57,972 nt of DNA, from assembly GCA_016209035.1 (NCBI GenBank), contig JACQWX010000101.1, forward strand, positions 1 through 57,972. The letters are read 5' to 3'. Shown here piece by piece: positions 15,654 to 23,952 of the stretch (positions are counted from its first letter, which is position 1; every line of letters starts with the position of its first letter). Below the pieces are notes generated by a model. That model was not told the origin of the DNA and did no database searches. It saw nothing but the letters and a program-made list of their open reading frames with translations. This stretch comes from Elusimicrobiota bacterium (lineage in GTDB: Bacteria; Elusimicrobiota; Elusimicrobia; UBA1565; UBA9628). The position numbers and the translations under genes are program-made.

Positions 15654-16139
15654 TTACTGGCCCAGGAACATCTTGACCAGCCGCTTGCACGCGACCCTCT
15701 TCACCCACTTCCTGAGGCTCAGGTGCTTGCGCAGGAGGATCGACAACTCGGACGCCGGCACCCGGAAGACCGCGCAGTCCACCTCCGCGCGCACGGTCGC
15801 GGACCGCACGGCTTTCAGAAGGAACCCGATCTCGCCGAAGAAATCGCCTGGCTTGAGCACGCCGAGCTTCCGGGCCCGGCCTGCGTCCTTCTTCCGCCAC
15901 ACCGAGAGGCGGCCGGAATAGACGACGAAGAAATCGTCGCCCTTCTCGCCTTCGCGCAATATCTCAACCCCCGCCGGCCAGGCCTCGAGCGTGATGGCCG
16001 GGAAGCTCTCGAGCGTCTGCTCCAAGGCGCTCTTGTCGTCGAGGACCTCGCGGAGCTTCAAGGCCTCGCCGAGCCACTCGAGCGCGGCCGGCCTGATGGC
16101 GAGTCTCTTCTCCACGGGGGGCATGGTCCGGGCAATCAT
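15654..16139 (-). CDS. cyclic nucleotide-binding-domain protein
   Basis: The 161-residue protein carries one cNMP-binding beta-roll: ILREGEKGDDFFVVYSGRLSV, LKPGDFFGEIGFL and RSATVRAEVDCAVFRV. The phosphate-binding cassette region GEIGFLLKAVRSATV lacks nothing obvious. There is no DNA-binding HTH, so it is not a CRP-type regulator; it may be a regulatory subunit or sensor. GAGGAA lies 5 bases before the ATG at 16139. It is convergent with the deacetylase gene (10-base gap). Confidence 0.78.
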   Translation of the reverse strand: MIARTMPPVEKRLAIRPAALEWLGEALKLREVLDDKSALEQTLESFPAITLEAWPAGVEILREGEKGDDFFVVYSGRLSVWRKKDAGRARKLGVLKPGDFFGEIGFLLKAVRSATVRAEVDCAVFRVPASELSILLRKHLSLRKWVKRVACKRLVKMFLGQ

Positions 16140-16348
16140 ACAATTTCCTCAACCCTTGGCAACAGGCGCCCCCGCGCGCCGGCAAGGCAGCAACATATGA
16201 TGGCTAGAAGCACGTAGTGGTACTTTAAGCTATCTTATATATACTCACCAACCCTAATAACTAAAACATAACCAATGCCCCCGACCCCCGCCTTGCCACG
16301 CGGCCATTATTATGCTATCCTGCGAGGCGCTGACCAGCGGAAAAGACA

Positions 16349-16840
16349 ATGGCCGCGAGTTCAAACGTGAAAACGCCGCAGCTGGAAAATTCTAACGCGG
16401 CAACACTCTCGCAGGAATACGTGACGGGCATCTGCGAGGGACTCGCATCATTCACCTATTCAAGGAACGGCAACGGGATCAATCTACGATTCTCGCTGAG
16501 ACTCCAGGAGAACGACAGATCGCTCCTGTTCTCCCTGATGCGCTTCTTCGGCGTGGGGAATGTCTACCATTCGTCTCCGGGCGCCGGCGCGTCATCCGAC
16601 CGCGGCGGATGTTGGTACTATTGCGTCAGCAAGGTCAGCGACATCGAGCGGATCATCCGACACTTCGAGCTTCACCCCCTTATGGGCAGCAAGGCACGCT
16701 CGTTCGATGTCTGGCGGCAGATGTTCGACCTCAAGCGGACCCCGAGAAAGGCGGACACCGCCGCATTGTTCGAGCTTGCTGCAAAGCTGTCTACGCTGTC
16801 TAGAAGGCGGCCGGCGACACGGTCTAGAGCCGGCCAATGA
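16349..16840 (+). CDS. LAGLIDADG-like homing endonuclease-family protein
   Basis: The 163-residue free-standing protein has one degenerate LAGLIDADG helix (YVTGICEGLASFTYSR, Glu in place of the usual Asp). The typical strands follow: INLRFSLRLQENDRSLL, FFGVGNVYH, CWYYCVSKVSDIERIIRHF and PLMGSKARSFDVWRQM. Single-motif members act as dimers. It is encoded 6 bases before parA, not inside an intron or intein, so it may be a free-standing element or a domesticated DNA-binding protein. The 150 bases before it are AT-rich and unlike the rest of the window. Confidence 0.78.
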   Translation: MAASSNVKTPQLENSNAATLSQEYVTGICEGLASFTYSRNGNGINLRFSLRLQENDRSLLFSLMRFFGVGNVYHSSPGAGASSDRGGCWYYCVSKVSDIERIIRHFELHPLMGSKARSFDVWRQMFDLKRTPRKADTAALFELAAKLSTLSRRRPATRSRAGQ

Positions 16841-16846
16841 GGCACT

Positions 16847-17674
16847 ATGACTGAAACCATCGTCATCGCGAACCAGAAGGGGGGAGTCGGCAAGACGACC
16901 ACTGCCATCAATCTCTCAGCAGGACTGGCTTCCTCTGGATTCCCAACGCTCATCATTGATACCGACCCCCAGGGAAACGCGACCTCTGGGCTAGGGTTCG
17001 ACAAGACCGCCTTCAATCCAAATATCTACAATGTGGTCGTTGAGCTGATGCCCTTGGAAAAAACCATCAAAGAGACCACTCTTCCGAATCTCAGCATGGT
17101 CGGCGCCAATTCGGACCTGCTGGGGTCGGAAATCGCCTTGGCAACAGCCATTGGGCGGGAAAGCCGCCTCCGCGGGGCCCTATCGAGCATTAAGGAACGG
17201 TACCGCTTCGTCGTCATCGACTGCCCTCCATCCCTTGGAATACTCACCATCAATGCCCTTAATGCCGCGGACAAGGTCATCATTCCCATCCAGGGTGAAT
17301 ACTACGCGCTGGAAGGCCTTGCCCAATTCGTGGAGGCCGTCAACAGGGTGCACGACACCCTCAATCCCAGACTAGCCCTTGAGGGAGGCCTCCTGACCAT
17401 GTTCGACCCAAGGATGCTGCTTTCCAATCAAGTCAAGGAAGAGGTCTCGAAGTTCTTCGGAGCGACCCTGTTCAACACCGTCATTCCTAGAAACATCCGG
17501 TTGGCCGAAGCGCCAGGGTTCGGCCAACCCATCATGCAGTACGATCCCAAGTCCCGCGGGAGCCAGGCATACGTTGCTCTGGCACAGGAATTCCTGGCGC
17601 GCCGCGCGATCCTGCCGCAGACATCCGGGCGCCAGACACAGCCCGAACCTCAGCCCCTGGAGAGTGAGCTATGA
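16847..17674 (+). CDS. parA: ParA/Soj chromosome-partitioning ATPase
   Basis: The deviant Walker A motif KGGVGKTTTAINL and the A' and Walker B regions (IIDTDPQGNATSG, FVVIDCPPSLG) identify ParA/Soj of the MinD/ParA ATPases, which bind the nucleoid and move ParB-parS complexes. The protein is 275 residues, a normal chromosomal length. Its stop overlaps the ATG of parB by 4 bases. Chromosomal parAB usually lies near oriC; here it is about 34 kb from the dnaA upstream region. Confidence 0.95.
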   Translation: MTETIVIANQKGGVGKTTTAINLSAGLASSGFPTLIIDTDPQGNATSGLGFDKTAFNPNIYNVVVELMPLEKTIKETTLPNLSMVGANSDLLGSEIALATAIGRESRLRGALSSIKERYRFVVIDCPPSLGILTINALNAADKVIIPIQGEYYALEGLAQFVEAVNRVHDTLNPRLALEGGLLTMFDPRMLLSNQVKEEVSKFFGATLFNTVIPRNIRLAEAPGFGQPIMQYDPKSRGSQAYVALAQEFLARRAILPQTSGRQTQPEPQPLESEL

Positions 17675-18558
17675 CGAGACAAGCGCTTGGCAAAGGCCTT
17701 GATTTTCTGCTGCCGAAGACCCCGCAGCCTCCGGACCAGCCGCCCAAGCCCTTCAAGGTTCCCCTCGACAAGATCAGGCCCAACCACATGCAGCCGCGCA
17801 AGAACTTCGACCCGGAGAAGCTCAGCGAGTTGGCCGCATCCATCAGGGAACACGGCCTGGCCCAGCCCATCGTGGTCACCTTCGATGAAGAAAGCAAGAC
17901 CTACGAACTGGTCGCCGGCGAACGACGCTTGCGCGCCGCGGAACTCGCCGGGGTCAAAGAGGTCGACATCGTTGTCAGGCAGGTGGACTCCGACAAGAAG
18001 CGGCTCTCCCTCGCCCTCATCGAAAACCTGCAGCGGGAAGACCTCAACCCGATCGAGGAAGCCAACGGCTACCTCCGGCTCATGAAGGAAGCGCAGATCA
18101 ATCAGGCCCAGCTGACTCAGACGCTTGGGAAATCCAAGTCCGCCATCTCGAACACGCTGCGGCTGCTCGAACTCCCTGAGGAGATGCAGAAGGCCCTGCA
18201 ATTCGGCCGCATCACCGAAGGCCATGCCAGGGCGCTCTTGATGGTTGAGAATCCGCTGGAAAAACAACGCCTTTTCAGCATCGTCCTCGGGCAGAAGATG
18301 TCAGTCCGCGAACTTGAGGACCTTGCTCGACGCATACAGAATGCTCCGGCGCCGATGCCGCCGACGACCCGCCGCGCCGCAAGAACACCGGCAAGAGAGA
18401 AGACTCCCGAGATCAAGGACATGGAGACCCATCTCCAGCATATCCTGGGCACAAAGGTTGACATCAAGACTAGAAAAGACCCAGCGACGGGGACGATCAC
18501 CATCCATTTCTATTCGAATGCCGACTTCGACAGGATTCTGGACATCATAAATAAATGA
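17671..18558 (+). CDS. parB: ParB/Spo0J centromere-binding CTPase
   Basis: The 295-residue protein has the N-terminal CTPase domain (PLDKIRPNHMQPRKNFD, GERRLRAAELAGV, ALIENLQREDLNPIEEA) and a helix-turn-helix (TQTLGKSKSAISNTLRLL), with a C-terminal dimerisation segment. ParB spreads from parS sites and loads SMC. No parS-like TGTTTCACGTGAAACA was found by eye in the neighbourhood. The frame overlaps the next gene (ATGA at 18555). Confidence 0.95.
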   Translation: MTRQALGKGLDFLLPKTPQPPDQPPKPFKVPLDKIRPNHMQPRKNFDPEKLSELAASIREHGLAQPIVVTFDEESKTYELVAGERRLRAAELAGVKEVDIVVRQVDSDKKRLSLALIENLQREDLNPIEEANGYLRLMKEAQINQAQLTQTLGKSKSAISNTLRLLELPEEMQKALQFGRITEGHARALLMVENPLEKQRLFSIVLGQKMSVRELEDLARRIQNAPAPMPPTTRRAARTPAREKTPEIKDMETHLQHILGTKVDIKTRKDPATGTITIHFYSNADFDRILDIINK

Positions 18559-19559
18559 TTATGTTATCAGTCATATTCGCATTGTCATTACTGCTGTCGC
18601 CGCCTAGCCGCGCTCAGGCAGACCTCTTGTCGATATCGACCAATCCATTCCTTCCGACCTACCTGGCATTGGCTGCGAACATCAATGATTTCACCAGGTT
18701 CGCGGACGGCGGGTCTGACGCCAGCTGGTATGTCGGCTACAACAATGCCTGGATCATCCGCCTGCCGGCAGCGCCTGCGGGCGAGTTCAGCCGCGCCTTC
18801 ATCGGCGCCAAGCTCGGCCGGGCCAAAACCAGGCCGAGCGAGAACAGGCCCTGGGTCCGGGAGGTCATCTCCGGGAAGGTCTACATGGCCGTTTCGCCGA
18901 CGCCGGCCTTCAATGCCAAGCAGACCTTCTTCCTGACCGATGCGTCCGACATCCCGGCGGAGCCGGACCCCTCGGCCAGCGTCGAGGGCATCGGCGCGTC
19001 GGAATGGTTCTGGGCCGAGGTCCCCTTGGACAGGGTCTCCTTCACGGGCCCGAACTACCTCATCGTGTGGTCCGCCGCCGAGTACTTCCAGAGCGCCTCG
19101 AGCTCGCCCATCCTGGCCGCGGCGTCCGTCGACACCTCCATCCCCCAGGAGACCAGCGCCTGGAACAACCGCTCCATCTCCGGCGTGCCGCCGAGGAAGG
19201 GCGCCAACGCGCTTCAGACCGCCATCAACAACATCTCCCCGGCCATGGCCGTCAAGCTCGTGCCCGCCGTCACCAGCGAGGTCACGGTGACCGACATCAC
19301 GGCCCGCCGGCTCGCGGCCAAGTACATCGTGCAGTTCTCCGCGGGGGGGGAGAACCTCGCCGAAGCCTGGGTCGAGACCTCCCAGGACCAGCTGGATTGG
19401 ACGAGGTCGAGCCGATTCCTGCGCAAGCCTCCCTATGTTTTCACCCTCAACCCGGCCAAGTTGCCTCCCGCGGCCGGCTATGTCCGCGGCGTAGCGCGCG
19501 ACATCTGCGGGAACACCGGACACAGCATCCCCGTGCCCTTGCCCTATGGCCCCCTCTAG
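18555..19559 (+). CDS. secreted protein of unknown function
   Basis: The 334-residue protein has a signal peptide (MIMLSVIFALSLLLSPPSRA) and a beta-rich mature part (SWYVGYNNAWIIRLP, NYLIVWSAAEYF, VEVTVTDITARRLAAKY-like strands) ending near GYVRGVARDICGN. It looks like an exported, possibly surface or cell-wall-associated beta-sandwich protein. It is translationally coupled to parB, an odd partner for a secreted product. No catalytic residues are recognised. Confidence 0.55.
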   Translation: MIMLSVIFALSLLLSPPSRAQADLLSISTNPFLPTYLALAANINDFTRFADGGSDASWYVGYNNAWIIRLPAAPAGEFSRAFIGAKLGRAKTRPSENRPWVREVISGKVYMAVSPTPAFNAKQTFFLTDASDIPAEPDPSASVEGIGASEWFWAEVPLDRVSFTGPNYLIVWSAAEYFQSASSSPILAAASVDTSIPQETSAWNNRSISGVPPRKGANALQTAINNISPAMAVKLVPAVTSEVTVTDITARRLAAKYIVQFSAGGENLAEAWVETSQDQLDWTRSSRFLRKPPYVFTLNPAKLPPAAGYVRGVARDICGNTGHSIPVPLPYGPL

Positions 19560-19587
19560 TGCTGCGACCGCCACTTGCTTGCGCCTT

Positions 19588-19690
19588 GGGAGGCCCGGAT
19601 TTGAGCCGGATGCAAGGCGCGAGGAGGGAGGATACCAGGCGTATCCGACCGACGAGCAACGCAGCAGCCGGCCAAAGACGGGCCTCCGCG
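19588..19690. repeat. repeat related to the one at 49731, with short inverted arms
   Basis: The stretch runs AGGCCCGG, TGAGCCG, AGGCGCGA, GAGGGAG, ATAC. The same blocks in the same order and near-equal spacing occur at 49742-49785. Flanking GGGAGGCCCG and CGGGCCTCC form an inverted repeat. It lies between the secreted-protein gene and the damaged asd 5' end. Confidence 0.5.
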
Positions 19691-19781
19691 CTACTTAAGG
19701 AGAAACGATGCGCTTGCCGAGTGATTTCCCTAAAGAGCGCGGCCGGTCGCTTTCGGGCTGCGACTTCGTCGCTTCTCGCTT

Positions 19782-19823
19782 GCACCATGCCGCATCAGAG
19801 TCACACCTCGGCGGCATGGTGCG
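19782..19823. repeat. inverted repeat at the disrupted asd 5' end
   Basis: GCACCATGCCGC and GCGGCATGGTGC are perfect 12-base arms with a spacer of about 16 bases. It sits between a good ribosome site with ATG (AAGGAG, ATG 19708) and the first recognisable asd codons (19836), so it probably marks the inserted DNA. Confidence 0.5.
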
Positions 19824-19835
19824 CGCTCGTCGCGC

Positions 19836-20825
19836 ATGGTGGGCAGGGAGTTGCTGCATTTCCTGGAGAAGTCCCGGCTTCCCGTCGGCGAACTGCGGCC
19901 TTTCTCCTCCGGCTCCGCCGGGAAGACCGTCCCGTTCCGGGGGCGCGCCCTGCAAGCGCCGCCGGTCGATAAGAAGACATTGTACGGATGCGGTTTGGTC
20001 TTCTTTGTGAGCTCCGATGAAATATCCATCCAACACTCCCCTGGCTTGGCAGCCAGGGGAGTGTTGGTGATTGACGACAGCTCCGCCTTCCGGCTCGACC
20101 CCAAGGTCCCGCTGGTCATCCCCGAGGTCAACGGCCATGTCCTGCGCCGGCGCCTTCGGCTCATCGCCGGCCCCAACTGCACCATGACCCCTCTGGCGGT
20201 CGCCGGCATCGCGCTCCATCGCGCGGTGGGCGTCACGGAAGTGCGGCTGGCCACCTACCAGTCGGTCTCGGGCGCGGGCCGCGCCGCCCTGGAGGAGTTC
20301 TTCCGACAGGTGCGCGGCCACGGCCGCCTGGCCGTGAAAGGCCGCGCACCTGTCCTCCACTCCAGCATCCCCCACCAAGCCCTTCCCAAGCCCATCGCCT
20401 ACAACGTCATCCCGCAGGTGGGCGGGTTCGACCAGCGCGGCTGCTCCGGCGAGGAGTCCAAGGTCGCCTCGGAACTCCGCAAGGTCTGGGACGCGCCGAC
20501 CCTCCGAGTCAGCGTGACGGCCGTCCGCGTCCCCGTGGTCAGAGGCCACTCCATGTCAGCGTGGCTCACCCTGCGTCGGCCGATCTCGCCGGCGGCCGCG
20601 CGCAAGCTCCTGGCCAAGACGCCGGGCCTCAAGCTCAGCGCGGACGGGGATTATCCCACGCCCCTTCTGGTGGGGGGGAAAGGCCCGGTCTACGCCGGCC
20701 GCATCCGCCAAGGCGCGACCCCGCGGGAACTGTGCCTCTGGCTGTCCTACGACAACCTCATCAAGGGCGCGGCTCTCAACTCGGTGCAGATCGCGGAGGA
20801 ACTCCTCAAGAAGGGCTGGCTGTAG
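19836..20825 (+). CDS. asd: aspartate-semialdehyde dehydrogenase, N-terminus disrupted
   Basis: The enzyme makes aspartate semialdehyde for lysine, threonine, methionine and diaminopimelate synthesis. Conserved parts are present: VPLVIPEVN, GPNCTMTPLAV with the catalytic Cys, TYQSVSGAG, YNVIPQVG, TAVRVPVVRGHS and SYDNLIKGAALNSVQIAE. The ORF begins at MVGRELLHFLEK, which is inside the family's GATGMVGREL motif. The preceding dozen residues with the NADP loop (VAVVGATG) are absent in all frames, and about 125 bases of palindrome-rich DNA lie between here and a well-placed upstream ATG (19708). As sequenced, the enzyme should be defective. The last 30 bases form one copy of the direct repeat bounding the chaperone cassette. 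Confidence 0.88.
   Translation: MVGRELLHFLEKSRLPVGELRPFSSGSAGKTVPFRGRALQAPPVDKKTLYGCGLVFFVSSDEISIQHSPGLAARGVLVIDDSSAFRLDPKVPLVIPEVNGHVLRRRLRLIAGPNCTMTPLAVAGIALHRAVGVTEVRLATYQSVSGAGRAALEEFFRQVRGHGRLAVKGRAPVLHSSIPHQALPKPIAYNVIPQVGGFDQRGCSGEESKVASELRKVWDAPTLRVSVTAVRVPVVRGHSMSAWLTLRRPISPAAARKLLAKTPGLKLSADGDYPTPLLVGGKGPVYAGRIRQGATPRELCLWLSYDNLIKGAALNSVQIAEELLKKGWL
20030..20067. repeat. 17-bp perfect hairpin inside asd
   Basis: The arms CCAACACTCCCCTGGCT and its exact complement enclose loop TGGC. It encodes part of the segment SIQHSPGLAARGVLV at a normal family length, so it is not an obvious insertion. No T-run follows. Confidence 0.6.
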
Positions 20826-20830
20826 GCGTG
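20801..20830 (+). repeat. 30-bp direct repeat, left copy
   Basis: Starts ACTCCTCAAG and ends TGTAGGCGTG. It covers the last codons and stop of asd. It is identical to 26838-26867. Confidence 0.9.
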
Positions 20831-20866
20831 GCGCTTGGAAGCAATGCCGTTTATTTAATGGTGAAG

Positions 20867-20872
20867 TATAAT
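20867..20872 (+). promoter_or_regulatory. TATAAT -10 box of the chaperone operon
   Basis: A perfect TATAAT lies 38 bases before the Hsp70 start, inside the cassette and just after the left repeat. GGGGAG (20900-20905) is the ribosome site, 5 bases from ATG. No CIRCE or clear sigma-32-type -35 is seen. Unlike many genes in this window it has a true 5' leader. Confidence 0.5.
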
Positions 20873-20910
20873 GTTGTGGCCGGGACGCAAATTCAATATG
20901 GGGAGATTTC

Positions 20911-23220
20911 ATGTCCAAATCAGTCGGCATAGACCTCGGGACGACCAATTCATCCATCGCAATCAAACAGGTGCGCACGGAGGTCCTGAGAAACGAGGAT
21001 GGCGACCTGCTGACCCCGTCCTGCGTCATCCTCCGCCAGGGGAGGCTGCTCGGCGGGCCGGAATTCGTCGTGGGCCGGAGCGCCCTTGAGTGGCGCAAAC
21101 AGGATCCTGCCAACACGGTCGTGGCCGTCAAGAGATTGATGGGACGCAATTTCCAGGATCCCGAGATCCAGGCGATCCTGGCGGAGGGCAGGCTGCCTTA
21201 CCGGATCGCCCGCCACTCCCGCGGCACCGAGAACAGCCTTGGGATTCTCTTGCAGGGAAGAGAGTTCACGCCGGAGGAGATTTCCGCCGAGATACTCAAG
21301 AGACTGCGCCGGGATGCGGAGAAAGCCTGCGCAGGCTCGGTGGAATTTGCCGTGATCACCGTGCCGGCCTACTTCAACGACAAGCAAAAGCACGCTACGC
21401 GGTCCGCGGCCGCTCTGGCCGGGCTCAAGGTCCGCAGACTCCTTTCCGAGCCGACCGCGGCCGCCATCAGCTTCGGGACGGACCAGCTTCAAGGCGGCGA
21501 GGCCCGGACGGTTCTGGTCTTCGACTTCGGGGGAGGCACCTTAGACCTCTCCCTCTTGACCGTCAGCGCGGGGCAGTTCATCGAACAGGGCAAGGGCGGC
21601 GACATGTGGCTCGGCGGCGAGGACATAGACCGGCTGATCGCCGACCATGTCCTGCGGGAAACCGCCAAAGCCGGTCGGATACAAGACATGGCCCGGTTCA
21701 TCGAGGGCCAGGAGGAGAAGCGCAAATACCGTTTCCTCGGCGAGCTCAAAGCCGCCGCGGAGGAGGCCAAAATCCGGCTCGGCGCCGAAAGCAAGGCCGG
21801 CATCGAGATACTAGACGTATTGAAAGACGCCAAAGGCGCTGTCCTGGACGTAGCCGTGGAGTTGACGCGGGAGGACTTCGACGCCCTGATCGCGCCCATC
21901 GTGGAGAGGGCCGTCATGGAGTGTCGCAGGCTCCTTGAGAAAACCCATTTTACCCGCGACATGGTGGATCAGGTTCTGGCCGTCGGAGGCAGCTCCCAGC
22001 TGCCGGCCCTTTTGGCCGCGCTGCGGCGGGAGTTCGGCGCGGACAAGGTCTTGCTGCACGAAAGGCCCCTGCTGGCCATCGCCGAGGGGGCCGCCATTTT
22101 GAGCCACCGGCTCTCGGATTCCTATGAGTGCCCGGGCTGCGGGGCGGCCGTGGCGCAGGCGCAGACGGTCTGTTCGGGCTGCGGCTTTGACCTGGAGAGG
22201 CACACGATCGAGCATGGGGTTTTGGATATCGTTCATGCCGCGGCCCATGACTACCATATCCGCCTGGAAAACGGCGTGATGCATCTTCTCGTCGAGAAGA
22301 ATACGCCGCTGCCCTGCGAAAAGAAGGAGACCTTCAGGCTGGTTCATCCCGAGCAGAGGCTGATCCATCTGAAGTTTTTCAATCTGGTCAACGAGCGGCA
22401 CGAATCCATCGGCGACCTTTGGCTGGGCGTGGACGAGGACGGCGGCAGCGGGGAAGAATCCCAAACCCCGCTCCAGGTGGAGATCTCATTGAAGGTGGAC
22501 GAGAGCAACCTGGTTTGCGTTGATGCCGTGGTCAAGGAACACCCGGAAATCCGGCTCTCCAAGACCCTTTCCAGGGGCAAGGCCGATGAGAAGCTGTTCT
22601 TGTCTTTGGAGCAAGCCATTGACGAAGCCAACCGCGAGAAATATCCGACCTATGTGGCCGAAGATTTCACTTGCCGGGCCGTGTCGGCCATAGCGGACAT
22701 TCATAAGGTGGTGCATCCGGAGACGGACGCCGTGGACGAGGCGACCCATGACCTGGCCCAGCTCAAGATCGAGAAGGCCCAAAGGATGGCCAAGGAGGGA
22801 CGAACCAGCCGGCCGATGATTTCCTATGCCCAGGTAGCCCTTGATAACTTCGGTCCTTTCATCAAGCCGAAGACCCGGGAGGCCATGCTGAAAAAGATAA
22901 AATGCCTTGAAGACATGGACGAGCGCGGAAGCTTCGAGGAGAATGTCCAGGCCGCAAAGGACCTCAATGAAGTCCTTGACCGGCTCGGCCGCGTCAACAT
23001 GCTGATGGAGATTCGAAAGGCCGGGAACTACTGCGAGGAAGCGGATCCGGCGAAGGCGCCCAAATTCCTGCATGGCCTGGACTCCATCATGGACGCCGTG
23101 CATGGCGGCGATATGGACAAGGCCGAAAAACTCATAGATGAGCTTTGCCCTGAAGCCCGGAGCGTTCTCGAGCCGTTTGAGTCCGCCCCGACCTTGGTGC
23201 ACAAGGACATAACCAAATAG
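20911..23220 (+). CDS. Hsp70-family chaperone with internal zinc ribbon
   Basis: This 769-residue protein has a full actin-like ATPase domain: VGIDLGTTNSSIA, VITVPAYFNDKQKHATR, VFDFGGGTLDLSLL, LGGEDIDRL and AVGGSSQLPALL. At residues 407-424 two CxxC pairs (CPGCG and CSGCG) form a zinc ribbon exactly where the interdomain linker of DnaK would be. A short beta domain follows (VLDIVHAAAHDYHIRLENG, LLVEKNTPLPC), like the start of a substrate-binding domain. Then comes a long helical region unlike DnaK's lid (about 600-769). The canonical DVTPLSLG-like linker is absent. It is likely a specialised Hsp70 working with the J-like and GrpE-like proteins of the same operon. Confidence 0.88.
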   Translation: MSKSVGIDLGTTNSSIAIKQVRTEVLRNEDGDLLTPSCVILRQGRLLGGPEFVVGRSALEWRKQDPANTVVAVKRLMGRNFQDPEIQAILAEGRLPYRIARHSRGTENSLGILLQGREFTPEEISAEILKRLRRDAEKACAGSVEFAVITVPAYFNDKQKHATRSAAALAGLKVRRLLSEPTAAAISFGTDQLQGGEARTVLVFDFGGGTLDLSLLTVSAGQFIEQGKGGDMWLGGEDIDRLIADHVLRETAKAGRIQDMARFIEGQEEKRKYRFLGELKAAAEEAKIRLGAESKAGIEILDVLKDAKGAVLDVAVELTREDFDALIAPIVERAVMECRRLLEKTHFTRDMVDQVLAVGGSSQLPALLAALRREFGADKVLLHERPLLAIAEGAAILSHRLSDSYECPGCGAAVAQAQTVCSGCGFDLERHTIEHGVLDIVHAAAHDYHIRLENGVMHLLVEKNTPLPCEKKETFRLVHPEQRLIHLKFFNLVNERHESIGDLWLGVDEDGGSGEESQTPLQVEISLKVDESNLVCVDAVVKEHPEIRLSKTLSRGKADEKLFLSLEQAIDEANREKYPTYVAEDFTCRAVSAIADIHKVVHPETDAVDEATHDLAQLKIEKAQRMAKEGRTSRPMISYAQVALDNFGPFIKPKTREAMLKKIKCLEDMDERGSFEENVQAAKDLNEVLDRLGRVNMLMEIRKAGNYCEEADPAKAPKFLHGLDSIMDAVHGGDMDKAEKLIDELCPEARSVLEPFESAPTLVHKDITK

Positions 23221-23952
23221 ATGGCGGCCGAGGCAAGCTGTCCGATCTGCGACTTGCGCAACCTTCCCGACGGGGCGGCGAGATGCCCTCAGTGCGACAG
23301 CGACCTTGCCTGTTTCAGGGCGCTCGACTCAATCCCGGAGGAATCCGCCGGGAAAGCGCCGGCCCGCGAGAAATCCTTTGGACGGGCCGCTATGAGCCTG
23401 GGGATCGGTCTTGCCGCGGGCATTATCCTGCTCAACATCTACGGGCTGGAGCGGCTGGAACTTTTGATTGAGGACCAGCAAGCGTCCCTGCTGCGCGCCA
23501 TCAACAGCCTATCCTTGACGATCGATCGCCGCAGTTGGGCGGCGTCAAAGACCGACACCGCGCCCGCGGCCCAGGAGTTCCTGAACTACCGCGCCCGGGC
23601 CGGCGACACCTTGTGGCGCCTTGCGGACCGCTTTTACGGCTCCGGTCGTCTCTATCCGGTCATCATCGAGCACAATCCGCATCTTGGCGTATACGCCTTC
23701 GAGCCCGGCTCCGCGGTCAGGATACTCATGGACGGCGCGCAGGCCGGGAAAATCTACAAAAGGCTGAGGGTTGAAAGAGACGGGAAAATCCTGTGGAGTT
23801 ATCGGGTTTCAGACCTTGACACCCCGGACTCGATAGCCCGGAAGTTCTACAAAGCGGAAGATGCCTCTGCCTGGGTCAGGGGCCTCGATTCCAAGGCGAC
23901 CCTCAAGCCGGGCGGCCGGATACTGATACCCCTGCCCGGTTCCCCGCCATGA
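23221..23952 (+). CDS. zinc-ribbon, transmembrane, LysM protein
   Basis: The 243-residue protein starts directly after the Hsp70 stop. An N-terminal zinc ribbon (CPICD, then CPQCD at about 7-25) is followed by a transmembrane helix (about 58-75, LGIGLAAGIILLNIYGL) and a coiled stretch. A LysM-like domain with the typical GDTLWRLADRFYGSGRLYPVIIEHN follows, and then a second LysM-like repeat (YRVSDLDTPDSIARKFY, with KPGGRILIP). LysM binds GlcNAc-containing glycans, so it may tie the chaperone complex in the cytoplasm to the cell wall across the inner membrane. It shares the zinc ribbon with the Hsp70. Confidence 0.8.
   Translation: MAAEASCPICDLRNLPDGAARCPQCDSDLACFRALDSIPEESAGKAPAREKSFGRAAMSLGIGLAAGIILLNIYGLERLELLIEDQQASLLRAINSLSLTIDRRSWAASKTDTAPAAQEFLNYRARAGDTLWRLADRFYGSGRLYPVIIEHNPHLGVYAFEPGSAVRILMDGAQAGKIYKRLRVERDGKILWSYRVSDLDTPDSIARKFYKAEDASAWVRGLDSKATLKPGGRILIPLPGSPP

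Noticed and set aside
16200-18600. A parS site near parAB
   Set aside because: No sequence close to TGTTTCACGTGAAACA was found by eye; a computed scan would be needed.
19708-20010. A separate ORF starting at ATG 19708 with a good ribosome site
   Set aside because: After a few residues it reads palindromic DNA and then asd out of frame; more likely the original asd start followed by inserted DNA.
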